From Dermanyssus gallinae (lineage: Eukaryota > Arthropoda > Arachnida > Mesostigmata > Dermanyssidae): a stretch of 64,000 nt of DNA. Below the pieces are notes generated by a model, which ran no database searches, was not told where the DNA came from, and saw only the letters and a list, made by a program, of their open reading frames with translations. The stretch spans positions 251,001 through 315,000 of the forward strand of contig QVRM01002115.1 in NCBI GenBank assembly GCA_003439945.1. Reading direction: 5' to 3'. Positions 11,170 through 21,420 of the stretch are shown one piece after another; positions within the stretch are counted from its first letter, which is position 1; every line of letters starts with the position of its first letter. A program made the translations under genes and the position numbers.

Positions 11170-11931
11170 GATGACGGCTGCTATGATGTGTGTCTATCTC
11201 GCTTTCGATAAGCGAGGTTGTTCTAAGATCGTCGTTGAGGACGCCGGCCCGAACTGCAGCAACCCAAGAGCTGATTCTACTTCGAACTCCTGGGATCTCT
11301 CTACGCTGGCTTGCTCTAGCCTCACAAATGGTTGGCCTTTTATACCCTCTATGCAGGCAGCAGCGATTCAGAGCTACAATAGACCATTGCCGCTAGTTAA
11401 CTGATGTTGTTGCTGTTGTCGTTGCTGTTGTGTAGTGTTGTTGCTGTTGTTGTTGTTTTTGTTGTTGTTGTTGTTATTTTGCAGCTTTTTTAGCCTGTAA
11501 CAAATCGTATTTAAACACAATGATTGTCATACTTTAGACTGAGACGTAATGACAATCTAAATGGGTTTATATTTTATGTTTGAAATGTGAATGGAATAAG
11601 AAGCATAAGGAGAAAGCGAAGAAGAGATTGGAAATCATACCTAAAGGGCACGGACGTAGAGGACCCATTGGCCAGTAGAGGCACGAGTTATTACTCGCGC
11701 TTCAACGTCGTACAACTCATCCGATGAAGACATAAATTAGAGAGATGAGCAGAAGGGGTAAAGCGTGAGAAAACGTTAACGAGAGATTTAAGCGTAGGCC
11801 GGATTGCCAGATCTAGCAGAAAGTCTTACAGAGGCTGCTCGCAGCCGAATCACGATGTCTTTTTTGCTGTCAGCCGTTGAACTAGACTTAAACCGTTGCG
11901 TTTAACGTACGTATTTGAATCACGGAGGCTG

Positions 11932-11989
<58 letters not shown>

Positions 11990-12017
11990 TATATTAGTGT
12001 GTTATGTTAGCACTTTG

Positions 12018-12051
<34 letters not shown>

Positions 12052-12559
12052 CCTACGGTCGGTCACAGACGTAAACTTAACTTTGCTGGACGGTTCTATA
12101 AAATATTTTGTGTCGTCTCTAAGTCGTTTAAGGCCATGATATAGTTATACAAGTTTATAATAGTATTTTATTCGAACGTCTCTCATTTACTTCAAGACAA
12201 TTGCGCTCCTACTGGTAAAACCCTTAAATTCATATTTGCAATGTCACACAATAATGGGGGCTGCGCTCTCCTCTCTTGTCTATGGGATGGCATGTAGGCC
12301 TCAAGTAACGAAATGCAAAAAACTCCAACAAAAGAAATAAACAAAACATTACATACGATTTCATTTTTGCACGCAGGTTCCTATGGGGAAATTATGCCAC
12401 ATCGTGAAAGAATGATGATACTCCATAAAGGTACTTTTATTATGTGACATCATTCTTCAACAATGTGATTCTTTTTTTCGAATGACATACATCACGGTCT
12501 GTACTGCGTCGGACTTACTGCTAACTGCTTCGTAGTTGGCGCACATAACAGGCACCTGG
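11170..12559. other. upstream of gene A: microsatellites, no further gene seen
   Basis: Holds (TTG)n at about 11403-11480, long (TA)n at 11934-11985 and 12020-12049, and between them a short match (CTCCAAAGTGCTAACATA on the minus strand, about 12005-12022) to the 3' UTR of LINE copies A and B. The rest, about 11500-11930 and 12050-12559, shows nothing recognisable. Confidence 0.6.
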
Positions 12560-12900
12560 CAGGCTGTACAACCAGCATCAGGTCTCAGGTGTCATGCAAG
12601 CATTGGCGCACGGTGTCCACGATGGAGAGCAACCTCTTTATCACCGAGAAGACCAATTGGCCCCTTCTGAAGCCGTATTATACCGGCGAGAAGTGGCCGC
12701 GCTCGTTTGCAAAGCATCGCCAGCTGGACTGCGGTTGGAATTCCTTTCTGGGATGAGCACAAGATCGGCTTTCTTCCAAGCCAGGCCTTGGCCTAAACCG
12801 GAATGCTATCAGGATCGAATGCCTTTCCAGTGTTTAGACTTTCCCCCCCGCAGCAACCTAACCTCCTTTAAAGCTACATATTGGATATAGTCATCGGCCT
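12560..12900 (-). pseudogene. R1/jockey-type LINE RT relic
   Basis: On the minus strand, pieces in shifting frames recall the RT of R1/jockey-type LINEs: GKAFDPDSIP (compare the common GKAPGPDGIP), then a segment like the usual LVLIPK motif, then YGFRRGQ...SIVDTVRQC (compare the FGFRRGRSTVDAI block). A segment between the first two is missing. No intact frame remains. Confidence 0.5.
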
Positions 12901-12949
12901 GTCAAACGACGGGTATTGGAGGAAAATAATGTTAATAACCTGTTGACTT

Positions 12950-13715
12950 TCATCAGGTGAAAGGTACTTCCCTATGATTCCCGACACGCCGCGTGTGAGC
13001 TTATAGGGCCGTCCGCAAGCATGCTGAACTCCGTTCAGCAGCACTTGTTTCTCTTAACGATAGATCTGCGCTGGAAAGACCCGACGCAACGCCTGCGGAC
13101 TACCGCAATCTCCTCGCTCTACCGGTATATTGAAGCTTTGTGTAGCACACGGAGTGCCCGCGGTCTCTGCTTGCCCCAATCCATACTTCTTCCAGCATTT
13201 TCCCTAAATCTTCGGCGCTCTCGGAGTCCCCTCTTGAGTCTACGACGTTTGTTAGCCCAGCCCGCAGCGTCTTGTTATTCCATATAGTATAAGATATAAC
13301 GCCCACGTTAGGGGAATACGATTCCTCTAACGTAGGCGTTAGGGAAATCGTATTCCCGACTCTATGTAATAATGACCGCTAAGATTTTCGTTGTCAGGTT
13401 GCAGGTCCATGTGCGATTCTAGTCCACCGCGGTATAAGGTAGGGTCCGCCAAAAGTCCGCCAACTGAACCCGACGTCACTGAAGCAGCATTAAAATCTTC
13501 TAGAAAATACTACCAATGGCAGCAAGCTGCTCCTAGCTGACAACTATATTTGTTGCATATCTTAAACCTTTTCGTTGGGGCTGCTATAAAATTAGCAAAA
13601 ACGGCCAGTCCCATCCATGTGCCTCTGTCCTTTGTCCGCGGCTCGGTAGCCGTTTGAAATGTTTTAAATAATGCAGGTATTTTTGCGCATCCACGTCGAC
13701 CGGTTTGTTCAGCCA
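12950..13715. other. no gene recognised
   Basis: A short inverted repeat at about 13299-13350 (CCTAACG...CGTTAGG, with ATACGATT/AATCGTAT nearby) is the only structure noticed. Confidence 0.4.
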
Positions 13716-13735
13716 GTTTAGCTTTTGGCTCGCTG

Positions 13736-13920
13736 GTCGAGCCCGGTGGCGTGGTGGCATGCGTATGCGCCCCGCGACCGGAGTAGACACATAGGTGCGC
13801 GGGTTCGAGCCCCACCGTTGCACATTTGTATTTATGAGGGTTTGTCTATGAAGCAATGCAAAAAGCAGTCCCATGGACGTTAAATCTTGACTGAGAGTCA
13901 GCCCCAAAAGGATTTTTTTT
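13736..13920 (+). mobile_element. tRNA-derived SINE, family 1, full-length copy
   Basis: The head starts GTCGAGCCCGGTGGCGTGGT, with an A-box-like GTGGCGTGGTGGC and a strong B box GGGTTCGAGCCCC at about 13798-13810, both internal polymerase III elements. The body ends CAGCCCCAAAAGG and a T run. It is flanked by a direct repeat AGCTTTTGGCTCGCTG (about 13720-13735 and 13922-13937), a clear target-site duplication. Other copies lie at 14793, 18661, 28486 and 49340. Confidence 0.85.
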
Positions 13921-14134
13921 TAGCTTTTGGCTCGCTGATGAGGTTATATCCACGACTTTTGTTACAGCTCACTTAAATAGCATTAAGTTGAAACACTAAA
14001 GTTTTTAGATTTAGCGGCTCGTTGGTCTATAAGGATTGAACATTTGATCCTTTCTTTTGCAAATGTGCCTTAAAACTCTCGTCGTCTTTACTGTATACGC
14101 AATTATCTATGCCAGAGCACTTTTGCATTATACA

Positions 14135-14139
<5 letters not shown>

Positions 14140-14172
<33 letters not shown>
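14140..14172. repeat. (TA)n microsatellite
   Basis: Pure TA tract. A second short one lies at 14286-14302. Confidence 0.9.
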
Positions 14173-14174
<2 letters not shown>

Positions 14175-14417
14175 TCAATCAGGTTTATTGGCGTGCCCAA
14201 CACATTGGCAATCTGTCACCTTTTATTCAAAATATACATAGTATACAAGTGTTTGTATTGATCAAAAGTGTGTACGCGATAAAGCAATATATATATATAT
14301 ATAGTTTTTACTTATTCGACATTCCCCCTATCCCTCACTCACGACACTCTCAACCCCTTGGGGGGTGAAAATGTCGAATTTCGTACTTTCGACTACTTAG
14401 CGCAGTTCTTGGCATTT

Positions 14418-14550
14418 CGAACGCCATGCGCGACAATCCAAACGCTGCTTCGTGCAAATTCAAACTGCCGCCACGTGCAACAATTCGACCCGGAGCCACG
14501 CAAAACAGTTCGAAACACCGCCATGTGCATGGCCTCAAATTTACGCGGTA
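14418..14550 (+). repeat. diverged tandem repeat, unit about 25 bp
   Basis: Five loosely similar units, each opening GCCAYG or GCCACG and containing CAA/TTCGA cores, run in a row. Period and boundaries are approximate. Frames on both strands stay open across it, but no protein is recognised. Confidence 0.4.
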
Positions 14551-14792
14551 TTTGCTGCAGAGTGCTTGGAGTAGGTTTTGTCCCCAAAGTGACAGTCCGG
14601 CGGCACAAATACAAACCCACTCCCAGAGCTCCCTCTTCTTCCACCACCAGAGGGAATTCATAGCTTCCGAGGTACAAAGCCTCTTCTTTAAAGGCGAACT
14701 AACTGAAAAACAATACGGAGATCTCACGCAAACAAAACGATCTGCGCGCATCTATACTGCCACCGGTCTCAGTAAGGGAAGTATTCTAGGTG

Positions 14793-14852
14793 GTCGAGCC
14801 TGGTGGCCTGGTGCATTCGCGTGCCCTCACGGGTTCGAGCCTCACCGTTACA
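14793..14852 (+). mobile_element. SINE family 1, head-only copy
   Basis: Sixty bases match the tRNA-like head (GTCGAGCCTGGTGGCCTGG ... GGGTTCGAGCCTCACCGTTA) and then stop. The copy is flanked by AGTATTCTAGGT (14780-14791) and AGTATCCTAGGT (14853-14864), a 12-bp target-site duplication with one mismatch. The insertion is therefore complete and 3' truncated. Confidence 0.75.
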
Positions 14853-14869
14853 AGTATCCTAGGTAACAA

Positions 14870-15645
14870 GGCTCCAACAAGAGCTTTATCTCCGAGTGAA
14901 ATGGGCCAGGGAGGGAGACCCACACTACGAGGTCAGCGATCCACCTCAGACCAGCTTAATAAAATTTACAGAATACATTATCTCCAGTGAGCAGGCCTGG
15001 AAACTGGGAGCAGCTATGGCAAAAGAAGTCCTCCAGGAGAAACATGAAAAGTGCAAATAAAGACAGGCACAACTGCGGTTTCAGCCCAAAAGCATCCATA
15101 GAGAAGTGCAGCTCGAGGAAAACAGGCTTGCAGGTGTTAGACAAGTGCCGGATCCTCTGGGCGACCCCAACCAATTGATCTGAAAGGGCGCTCGCCACTT
15201 CTCCTGATAGCCCATAGTACTGTTTTTTATGAAGATCTGGGCTATCAGAGAGTGAAGCTTATGGCGGAAGGTGCGTTTAGTGGGTATGGGTCTCAACGGA
15301 GTAACATCCAACCGTTGGGGTCGAGTCCCACACTGCTAGAGATAGAGACTCGTAGCGATAGTGCGTAACTGCATTTAATACCTCCTCCACAAAAAAAAAC
15401 AAGAGCATTATGGCTATCACAGAGGTCCGATAAAGACGACCGCCTCAACAGGATCTGCAGCTCCCTTGGGACAAGAGGCATCAAGGTAGAGACAGCTTCT
15501 ATCCTGGCAACCACGACAAGTCCATAAATCCAGCTGCAAGTTTTGCCAACACAGTGGTAACCGCAATAGCCAGTAGGTTCAGTTACTACAAGTTTCTTGC
15601 AAATTGTAAATATGTAAAATAGCATGCAGTTGTAAATGTGTATAT
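14870..15645 (+). pseudogene. decayed coding sequence of unknown family
   Basis: Protein-like stretches run in one direction with scattered stops and shifts: KWAREGDPHYEVSDPP, then FTEYIISSEQAWKLGAAMAK, then a charged stretch with HREVQLEENRL, then MAEGAFSGYGSQRSN, then DKDDRLNRICSSLGTRGIKV. An A-rich run (15664-15675) follows. It could be a retroelement capsid-like domain or a processed pseudogene. I do not recognise the family. Confidence 0.35.
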
Positions 15646-15679
15646 AAGCAATACATTTAAATTGAAAAAAAATAACAGT

Positions 15680-16135
15680 TTATACTGAACATATCACGAT
15701 GCGACAGCTCTGTGTTTTTGAGAGTTATTGTGCTTGTTTCACTACTACAAAGGGTTCCATGCTACTGCCTTCGAGATGATGATTTCTGCTGTCTACGGGC
15801 AAATTTGTGTGCGATCGAACTGCAATGCGGTAGTTCAATCGCTTTCGTAATCGATATTTTGATATGACAGATCAACCGCTAACGAATCGGTCTTGCCTGG
15901 TGGATACTAGTGGTGGTGAGTTAACTGCTCTCCTACAGTGTAAAGATATTTGACGCTCGACGAGTTTGCACCATATGATGACCGCATCGCGTGGATCATT
16001 TAATTCGGACCTGCACGCACGTTAAAACTCACGAAGCCATTCACTCACAATAGCAAGAATACTGGCACACCTAGTTTTCCGAATTCTGGGAACTTTAAAA
16101 CCGGAAAAGAGCTCCGAGAGTGCCTCAACAGCGTT
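15680..16135. other. no gene recognised
   Basis: Nothing beyond the upstream continuation of the LINE fragment that follows; stop codons occur in all frames. Confidence 0.4.
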
Positions 16136-16141
16136 CTCGTC

Positions 16142-16545
16142 TCAACCCCTCGCTGAGTATTCGGCTGCATTCAGTGTTGATCCGCTCGTCGCTTTATATT
16201 CGATAATCCTACGAATACCTTCCAAGACGTCTGCCAAGGCACCGCCGAGGATTCCGTTAACTAGGTACCATATACTGAGTTGGCATTTTTGCGATGCGAC
16301 CAGGTTATTAACCGCTAAGCAGAACAAGGGCAGTTCCTACAGGTCCCCTTGTTGAAACCCTTCCTCTGACATATCGATCTAACCAGACGCTGTCAGCATG
16401 GAAGCTTTCCTCCAGGCTGCATTCAGCGCAATTAACCTTGCTCTGAAGACGGAAGTCTCCACCGTTCTGAAACGTTACCGTGACGTATAACGTCGACAAG
16501 ATTGGCGGCGGCTACTCCTGACGTCTCCAAGGTCAGGTCCGCCAA
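16142..16545 (-). pseudogene. YLDD-REL LINE RT fragment (third subfamily)
   Basis: The minus strand reads EEGFQQGDL...LPLFCLAVNNL, then WYLVNGILGGALADVLEGI, then LNAAEYSA. These are RT motif B (usually GVQQGDPLGPLLFCLA), the catalytic box and motif D (usually LNAAKCE). The YLDD box has become YLVN, so the active site is lost. Frameshifts break the segment. Subfamily differs from copies A-E by residues around the box. Confidence 0.65.
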
Positions 16546-18650
16546 AAAGAATCTAGTCCAGCAGAGGGACTCTTAGAAAAGGATCGGAACGCTCATTCTT
16601 TTCCGTTCGTCTACCTACCAGTCCTTAATAGATCTTCGGATAACCCCTAACTGCTTGACATCAAGATGGTTAGGGGGGACAGGAAGACGTGGAAGTCCAA
16701 CTATTTCCTTAAACTCATCCAGTTGATGGATGAGTACCCAAGATGCTTCATCGTCGGAGTTGACAATGTCGGGTCAAAGCAAATGCAGCAGATTTGTTTT
16801 TGGTGGTCTGCGTAAGGTCGTCGTTAGTGTTCACCACGTCCAATATGCCTGTTGGCTCGGAAAGCCACAACAAGTTCAGGGCTGCCGGCGGGGGCTTATT
16901 TCGCAACGCATGTTTGTTTGACGATAGTATGCAATCGTCCGCAATATTTATTATAATTGTTGTGGCATTCTCCCACGGCTGTGTGGAACGTTTATATATC
17001 ATGCTTAGAGCGTGTATGAGTTACATGCTTTAGGCATGAGATATAAAACGGCAAAATTTCACGCGGATTTGTTACGCTACTGCCACTGGCCTGCATACTT
17101 TTTTGGCGTTTATTCCAACAACCTACAGGTCACTCGCGTTACGCTGAAGGTAGTGGCCACGTCTGATCACAGAAACAATGGTGAGTGACTGTAGCACTCG
17201 ACGCTTAGAATCAGCTTCTTGTATGTGGCCCGTACACGCATGTAATATGTTGGTCGGCAGATTTGGACCGGTAGTGCTCGACGAAAACTGTTTGCGCACC
17301 CGTCAAGCAGCGCCTCATTATCTTGCCGAGGTCACGTATTTGTTTTTTAAAGTGACAGGTATGGGCGTTGTCTTCTAAATTTGAACACCCCAGCATTGTT
17401 AACTTTAAGGCCTTTTCGAATTCACCGTCTTAGTGGGTGCACGTGGAACTGGGTGCCTTCCCGATTCTGTACAAGTACATCAGGAACGCTCTGCTCACTC
17501 TCTCTTACCGATATGATATAAAAGTTAAGTTCCTTCGCTCCCTTGCTAGGTCTACCTAGTCTTTATATATGTTAGATACGAGCGCACACGAATAGTGGTT
17601 TCTGAAGTGGTTCCCGCCTCTGGACATGTAACTTATCTTGTACGGATTCAGTTTTTGCCAACGCCGCGCGTCGTCTTGTAGCGTTGCGTCCATCCATAGA
17701 CAGCCGTCTTTCTAAATACTTAACATTGAGAGGACGCTTTTCCAAGGAATCGTTCCGGTTAGTTGTGCTAAGTTGCCTTTTTGCTGACCGCCCGGTACGG
17801 CATGATCAATCCGAGTGGTCCGTCTGCGCCACTGGGCCCGCCGCAGGTGCTTTCAATTGGCGGCTTTGGCAAGCGCCTCTGTGGGTCACGTCAGCGCTTC
17901 CTATAGGGCAATTGGCGACGGGCATGGTGATTCGCCGAACTAAGTGCCGGGAGCTGTGGGTGGGTCAGGTACAAGGCGCGCGAAACAGTCACCGTGTGCA
18001 GAGCTTTGTCTGTCGCCCTGATCAAGTGCGAAATTCCTTAGAGAACCTGGTCGGAAAGGGTCTGGTAGGTACCTTAGAGAACCTGGTCGGAAAGGTATCT
18101 GGCCGCGTGTCAGTACGTTACTTATTGGCCGTTCAGCCGGTGGTAGAGGGTATACAAACCCATTAAGAGGCTAAGCAAGCCGATTAGTCCGCAAAATGTA
18201 GTAGGTTTGGACAACGACAAGTAGAAACCGCACGCCATGCGCGCGACAGAGCGACTACTTAGTAGGCGTGGGTAGGAGACAAGTGCTGGTACAGCTGGCT
18301 GGTCAATCATTTGTCAACGTGACTAAAAAAACTAAGTGACTTTTTGAATTGTTCTGAGGAGTGTTGTCCACCGCTGCACATATGCAGGTTTGTGTAATTT
18401 CGGGCGGAAGCCTGATATGATATAGGTTTGCACGGACCTTTGCTAATTGTTTCAATTTTTTTACCAACAAGTAAATCATCAACGTTGCAGTTTGTTCTGT
18501 ACCCTTGACGAACTAGTTGCTACTTGTTCATGTTAGTCGCTATCGTTGGTGTTTTAAATGGGTGTATGAATGCTCCGAGAGCAGCAACTATGCGAATACA
18601 GTGCATCTGAGGTTTTACCTTTGCTATAGTCCATCCAGGAGAATGATGAA
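16546..18650. other. no gene recognised; one short tandem duplication
   Basis: A 36-bp unit beginning CCTTAGAGAACCTGGTCGG is repeated in tandem at about 18036-18094. It lies inside a plus-strand open frame of 160 codons (17684-18166) that shows no motif, signal peptide or splice context. The rest shows nothing recognisable. Confidence 0.5.
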
Positions 18651-18660
18651 TGCATTTCTA

Positions 18661-18835
18661 AAAATACTTTCGGGGCTGACTCTCAGCCAAGTTAACGTCC
18701 ATGGGACTGCTTTTCGCATTGCTTCATAGACGGACCCCCATGAATACAAATGTGCAACGGTGGGGCTCGAACCCGCGCACCTATGTGGGTCCTCCAATCG
18801 CGAGGCGCAGGCGAATGCACCGCGCCAGGCTCGAC
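18661..18835 (-). mobile_element. SINE family 1
   Basis: Full-length minus-strand copy. The B box reads GGGTTCGAGCCCC on the minus strand at about 18765-18777. The tail is CAGCCCCGAAAGTATTTT. CATTTCTAAAAATA on the left and CATTTCTAAGTATA on the right form an imperfect target-site duplication. Confidence 0.75.
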
Positions 18836-18859
18836 GATTAACACATTTCTAAGTATAGC

Positions 18860-19275
18860 TGTCTTGCAGTTAATGTAAACAAAAAAGGGATATATAATTT
18901 GGCATTTAAATGTGATGCTAAATAAGATTTTCTTACTGAGTCTATCGATTTCTCTTCATTTATGGATATATATATTTACATATAGCCGCCACTATATATT
19001 TTCTAACAAATCGTTACATACCTTCGAACGTGCACTAGGGCTGAACTCGCAACGAAAACCAAATTTGTTAGAGTAAAAATAAGTTGCGTAATAGATAGTT
19101 TAACTCGATTCTTTGCAACTTTTATTTCGTGTTTTACCAAAATGCGCAGAAAAAAAGTCTACAGCAGTTTAGAACCTTATCGGAGTGATGACTGCAAATC
19201 TAAATTATTTATGCTTAACCTTGCGTAATTGTTATGGATTATCGGCGTTTGTTAAGGCGATCAAAAGCAGTTATA
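18860..19275. other. AT-rich spacer, no gene seen
   Basis: Only short open frames and AT-rich sequence. Confidence 0.5.
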
Positions 19276-19281
19276 TATATA

Positions 19282-20629
19282 CAGGGTATTACAGGAATAT
19301 TTGATCAACGATATATGGAATTGTAGAGCTCGTTAAGGCAAATATTTTTTCCAATGGAACATGGTCTCTAAGAGGCCCTGTTTCGGAATGAGAGTTAAAT
19401 TACTACAACTTGTGACATTGGTGTTTTTGCCCGACATAGGAGCATATAATGTGCTGTTGCGAGACAACCAGGTTTCCTAGACAGAAGCTAACACACCGCC
19501 GTGTTCGTGAGAAAATTCTGCTTCTTTCGAAGAACTCATAGGGCTGGTCAGAAGATGCTACATGGTCGCTTAGAAGAGAATTCGCCAAAATGAAGTTATT
19601 TTATTACCTTCACGCCCAATACCTCAAAATCATTACCTTACGAACACTTACAGCGCTCTAAACTAACATAATCAGGCAAATGCGCATTTCATGACGATCA
19701 CGTTGGTACCAAATTTATGTCAATGCGAGCTGTGATTGCGGAGTAATTACGATTTTTCGGAGGGCATGTCCAGATTAAGTGCATGAAAATTGACGCGCTG
19801 CGGCTGTCGCGCGACACGTCGGCGGTAGTGAACGTCGCCACAGTCATTCTTAGGAACTTGACGTCATATTTGGCGATCTTGTCTTGCCGTGCTTTTGCCA
19901 GGTCCCGGTTCGGGCCGCAAACTTCGGCATCTAAAACCCGGACCTCGGAAGGTGTTGTTATTACGAGGTCGGGCTTTAGACCCGGTGCGCCCGGTCGACG
20001 GAATACTCGCTCACGAACCACCTCATGACCCCTTTCGCGGAGAAGACGCGCCACGCGATCACAGACGGTCGTCATGTCTCTTTATGGTTTGTTTGTATGT
20101 TGTATCGCACATCTGAGCGACATGAGCCAACGTCTCAGGCGCATGACACCCGTGCCTACAACGTTTGTTGTAGCCCGGACGTCCCCTGGCCAATCTGGCA
20201 CGCGTTGGTAGTGCGTTGATCCTGAACTTTAGTAGGTTTAAATACTTCCTTACCAGATAGGTAGGGCATACCCTTAATCCAGTAATGTACAAAGGGCGTT
20301 TCGTGTGCTTTTTTAAAATGTGCCCCATCGAACGTGTTGTGTAGTTGTTGAGACCAGTAATCGGTCTCTTGTGTAGCGGTCTCAATGGAGGTTCCCAAGC
20401 GCTCGCAAAGAAGTCTTGTTTTCGCAAGATCTTTTTTAAAGTGCTCGGTGGTTAGCATCCATTGGACCCAAAGGTGCGTGGAGTGTTGTAGTGCTGTCAG
20501 GCGGGGAGAGGCGGAGTCTGGGAATGAATGTTTGGAGGCAGGGGATGTCCAGGCCGCCGTGTGCTGTGTGCGTGTACAGGTAGGCGTTCGGCACCGAGTT
20601 TTCGAGCTTAAGCCATTTCGACTTAACAA
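19282..20629 (-). mobile_element. R2-type LINE, 5'-truncated 3' end joined to a 513-bp repeat arm
   Basis: The minus strand carries the end of an R2-type ORF (20629 to about 19795), then a 513-bp segment (19794-19282) ending in ATACCCTG and flanked by TA repeats. The 513-bp segment is the same sequence that forms both arms of the palindromes at 25.0 and 58.5 kb. Here it occurs once, in the position of a LINE 3' UTR. This makes the locus the probable source or nearest relative of the palindromes' parent. Confidence 0.7.
19760..20629 (-). pseudogene. R2-type polyprotein C-terminus (thumb, CCHC, REL)
   Basis: Reading the minus strand from 20629: a thumb-like region (HFKKDLAKTRLLCERLG), then after a frameshift FRINALPTRARLARG and a CCHC knuckle C-x3-C-x7-H-x4-C (CRHGCHAPETLAHVAQMC) at about 20100-20160. 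After another shift the REL core follows: KPDLV and RVLDAEV with downstream DLAKARQDKIAKYD. The INALPTR-R-RGR block, CCHC and KPD...D order are hallmarks of R2-clade and related LINEs. The REL reading runs to VSRDSRSAS, where the repeat arm begins and similarity ends. At least two frameshifts make it inactive. Confidence 0.75.
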
Positions 20630-20828
20630 CCTTTCTGATCTCTTTATCTAGGTCACTAAGGAGTGCGTAAGATGGTCTGGGACCGGAGACCAGTTTATAT
20701 AGGAGACGGGAATGAGAAAGTCTTTCAAAAATATGAGTCTTTGGTGGGGTTTAAGGCGAGCTATCGTGAGTCTGTTGAGTAAATTAAGGAGTATAGCTTT
20801 ACAACTTAAATGTATGTATTTAAGCAGA

Positions 20829-20830
<2 letters not shown>

Positions 20831-20882
<52 letters not shown>
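20831..20882. repeat. (TA)n microsatellite
   Basis: Uninterrupted TA tract. Confidence 0.95.
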
Positions 20883-20884
<2 letters not shown>

Positions 20885-20963
20885 TTCATTGAACTGACAA
20901 ATAATTACTTCAGAACAACATTTTGTTATCCTGGCCCTAAAATCGTTGAATAAACGGCGCTTT

Positions 20964-21420
20964 TTATTTGATTATCTGCAGAAAGCTTTGCCCGTTAAGA
21001 GCGTTCCGAAGATTTAAAAGTACCTCGTAGTCGGACGACACGAATTTAGGTGAGCGAACTCCAACCATGAACCAATGGTACCGTCGGTGCCTTACTATGT
21101 CCGACTCAGCGTTGTCATGCTGAAAGATAACTCCTCTTCTTGTGAAGAGACTGGCTAATTTCTTGCGCGGGGCAGCAGTTGCTTTTCTTAGATGAGCAAA
21201 GTAGACTTCCTTGCGATGACATCGTCTGCTTTCAGAAACTTTAACTGAACAATGCATATGCTGGTCATATCAGACACAGAGGAGAAGCTTTTCGGGGCAC
21301 TTTCTCGTTCCGAATGTGCCGAAACGGCCTGACCTTTCGGTGCTATATAGCACCGTTCCGTCGAATTCATAATGGTCGAATCTGAAGACAAGTTAATGCC
21401 AACACGTATCGAAGATTTAC
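20964..21420 (-). pseudogene. mariner transposase relic
   Basis: The minus-strand frame at 20964-21257 reads LFTRRGVIFQHDNAESD and later LLNLRNALNGQSF. These match the second catalytic aspartate block and the downstream SLQNSLNGK-type block of mariner transposases. Residues around the third aspartate are lost. The upstream frame at 21188-21391 contains further degraded pieces. No terminal repeats were found. Confidence 0.55.

Noticed and set aside
17684..18166. 160-codon plus-strand frame
   Set aside because: No motif, no splice or promoter context, and it contains a 36-bp tandem duplication. Likely a chance frame in GC-richer DNA.
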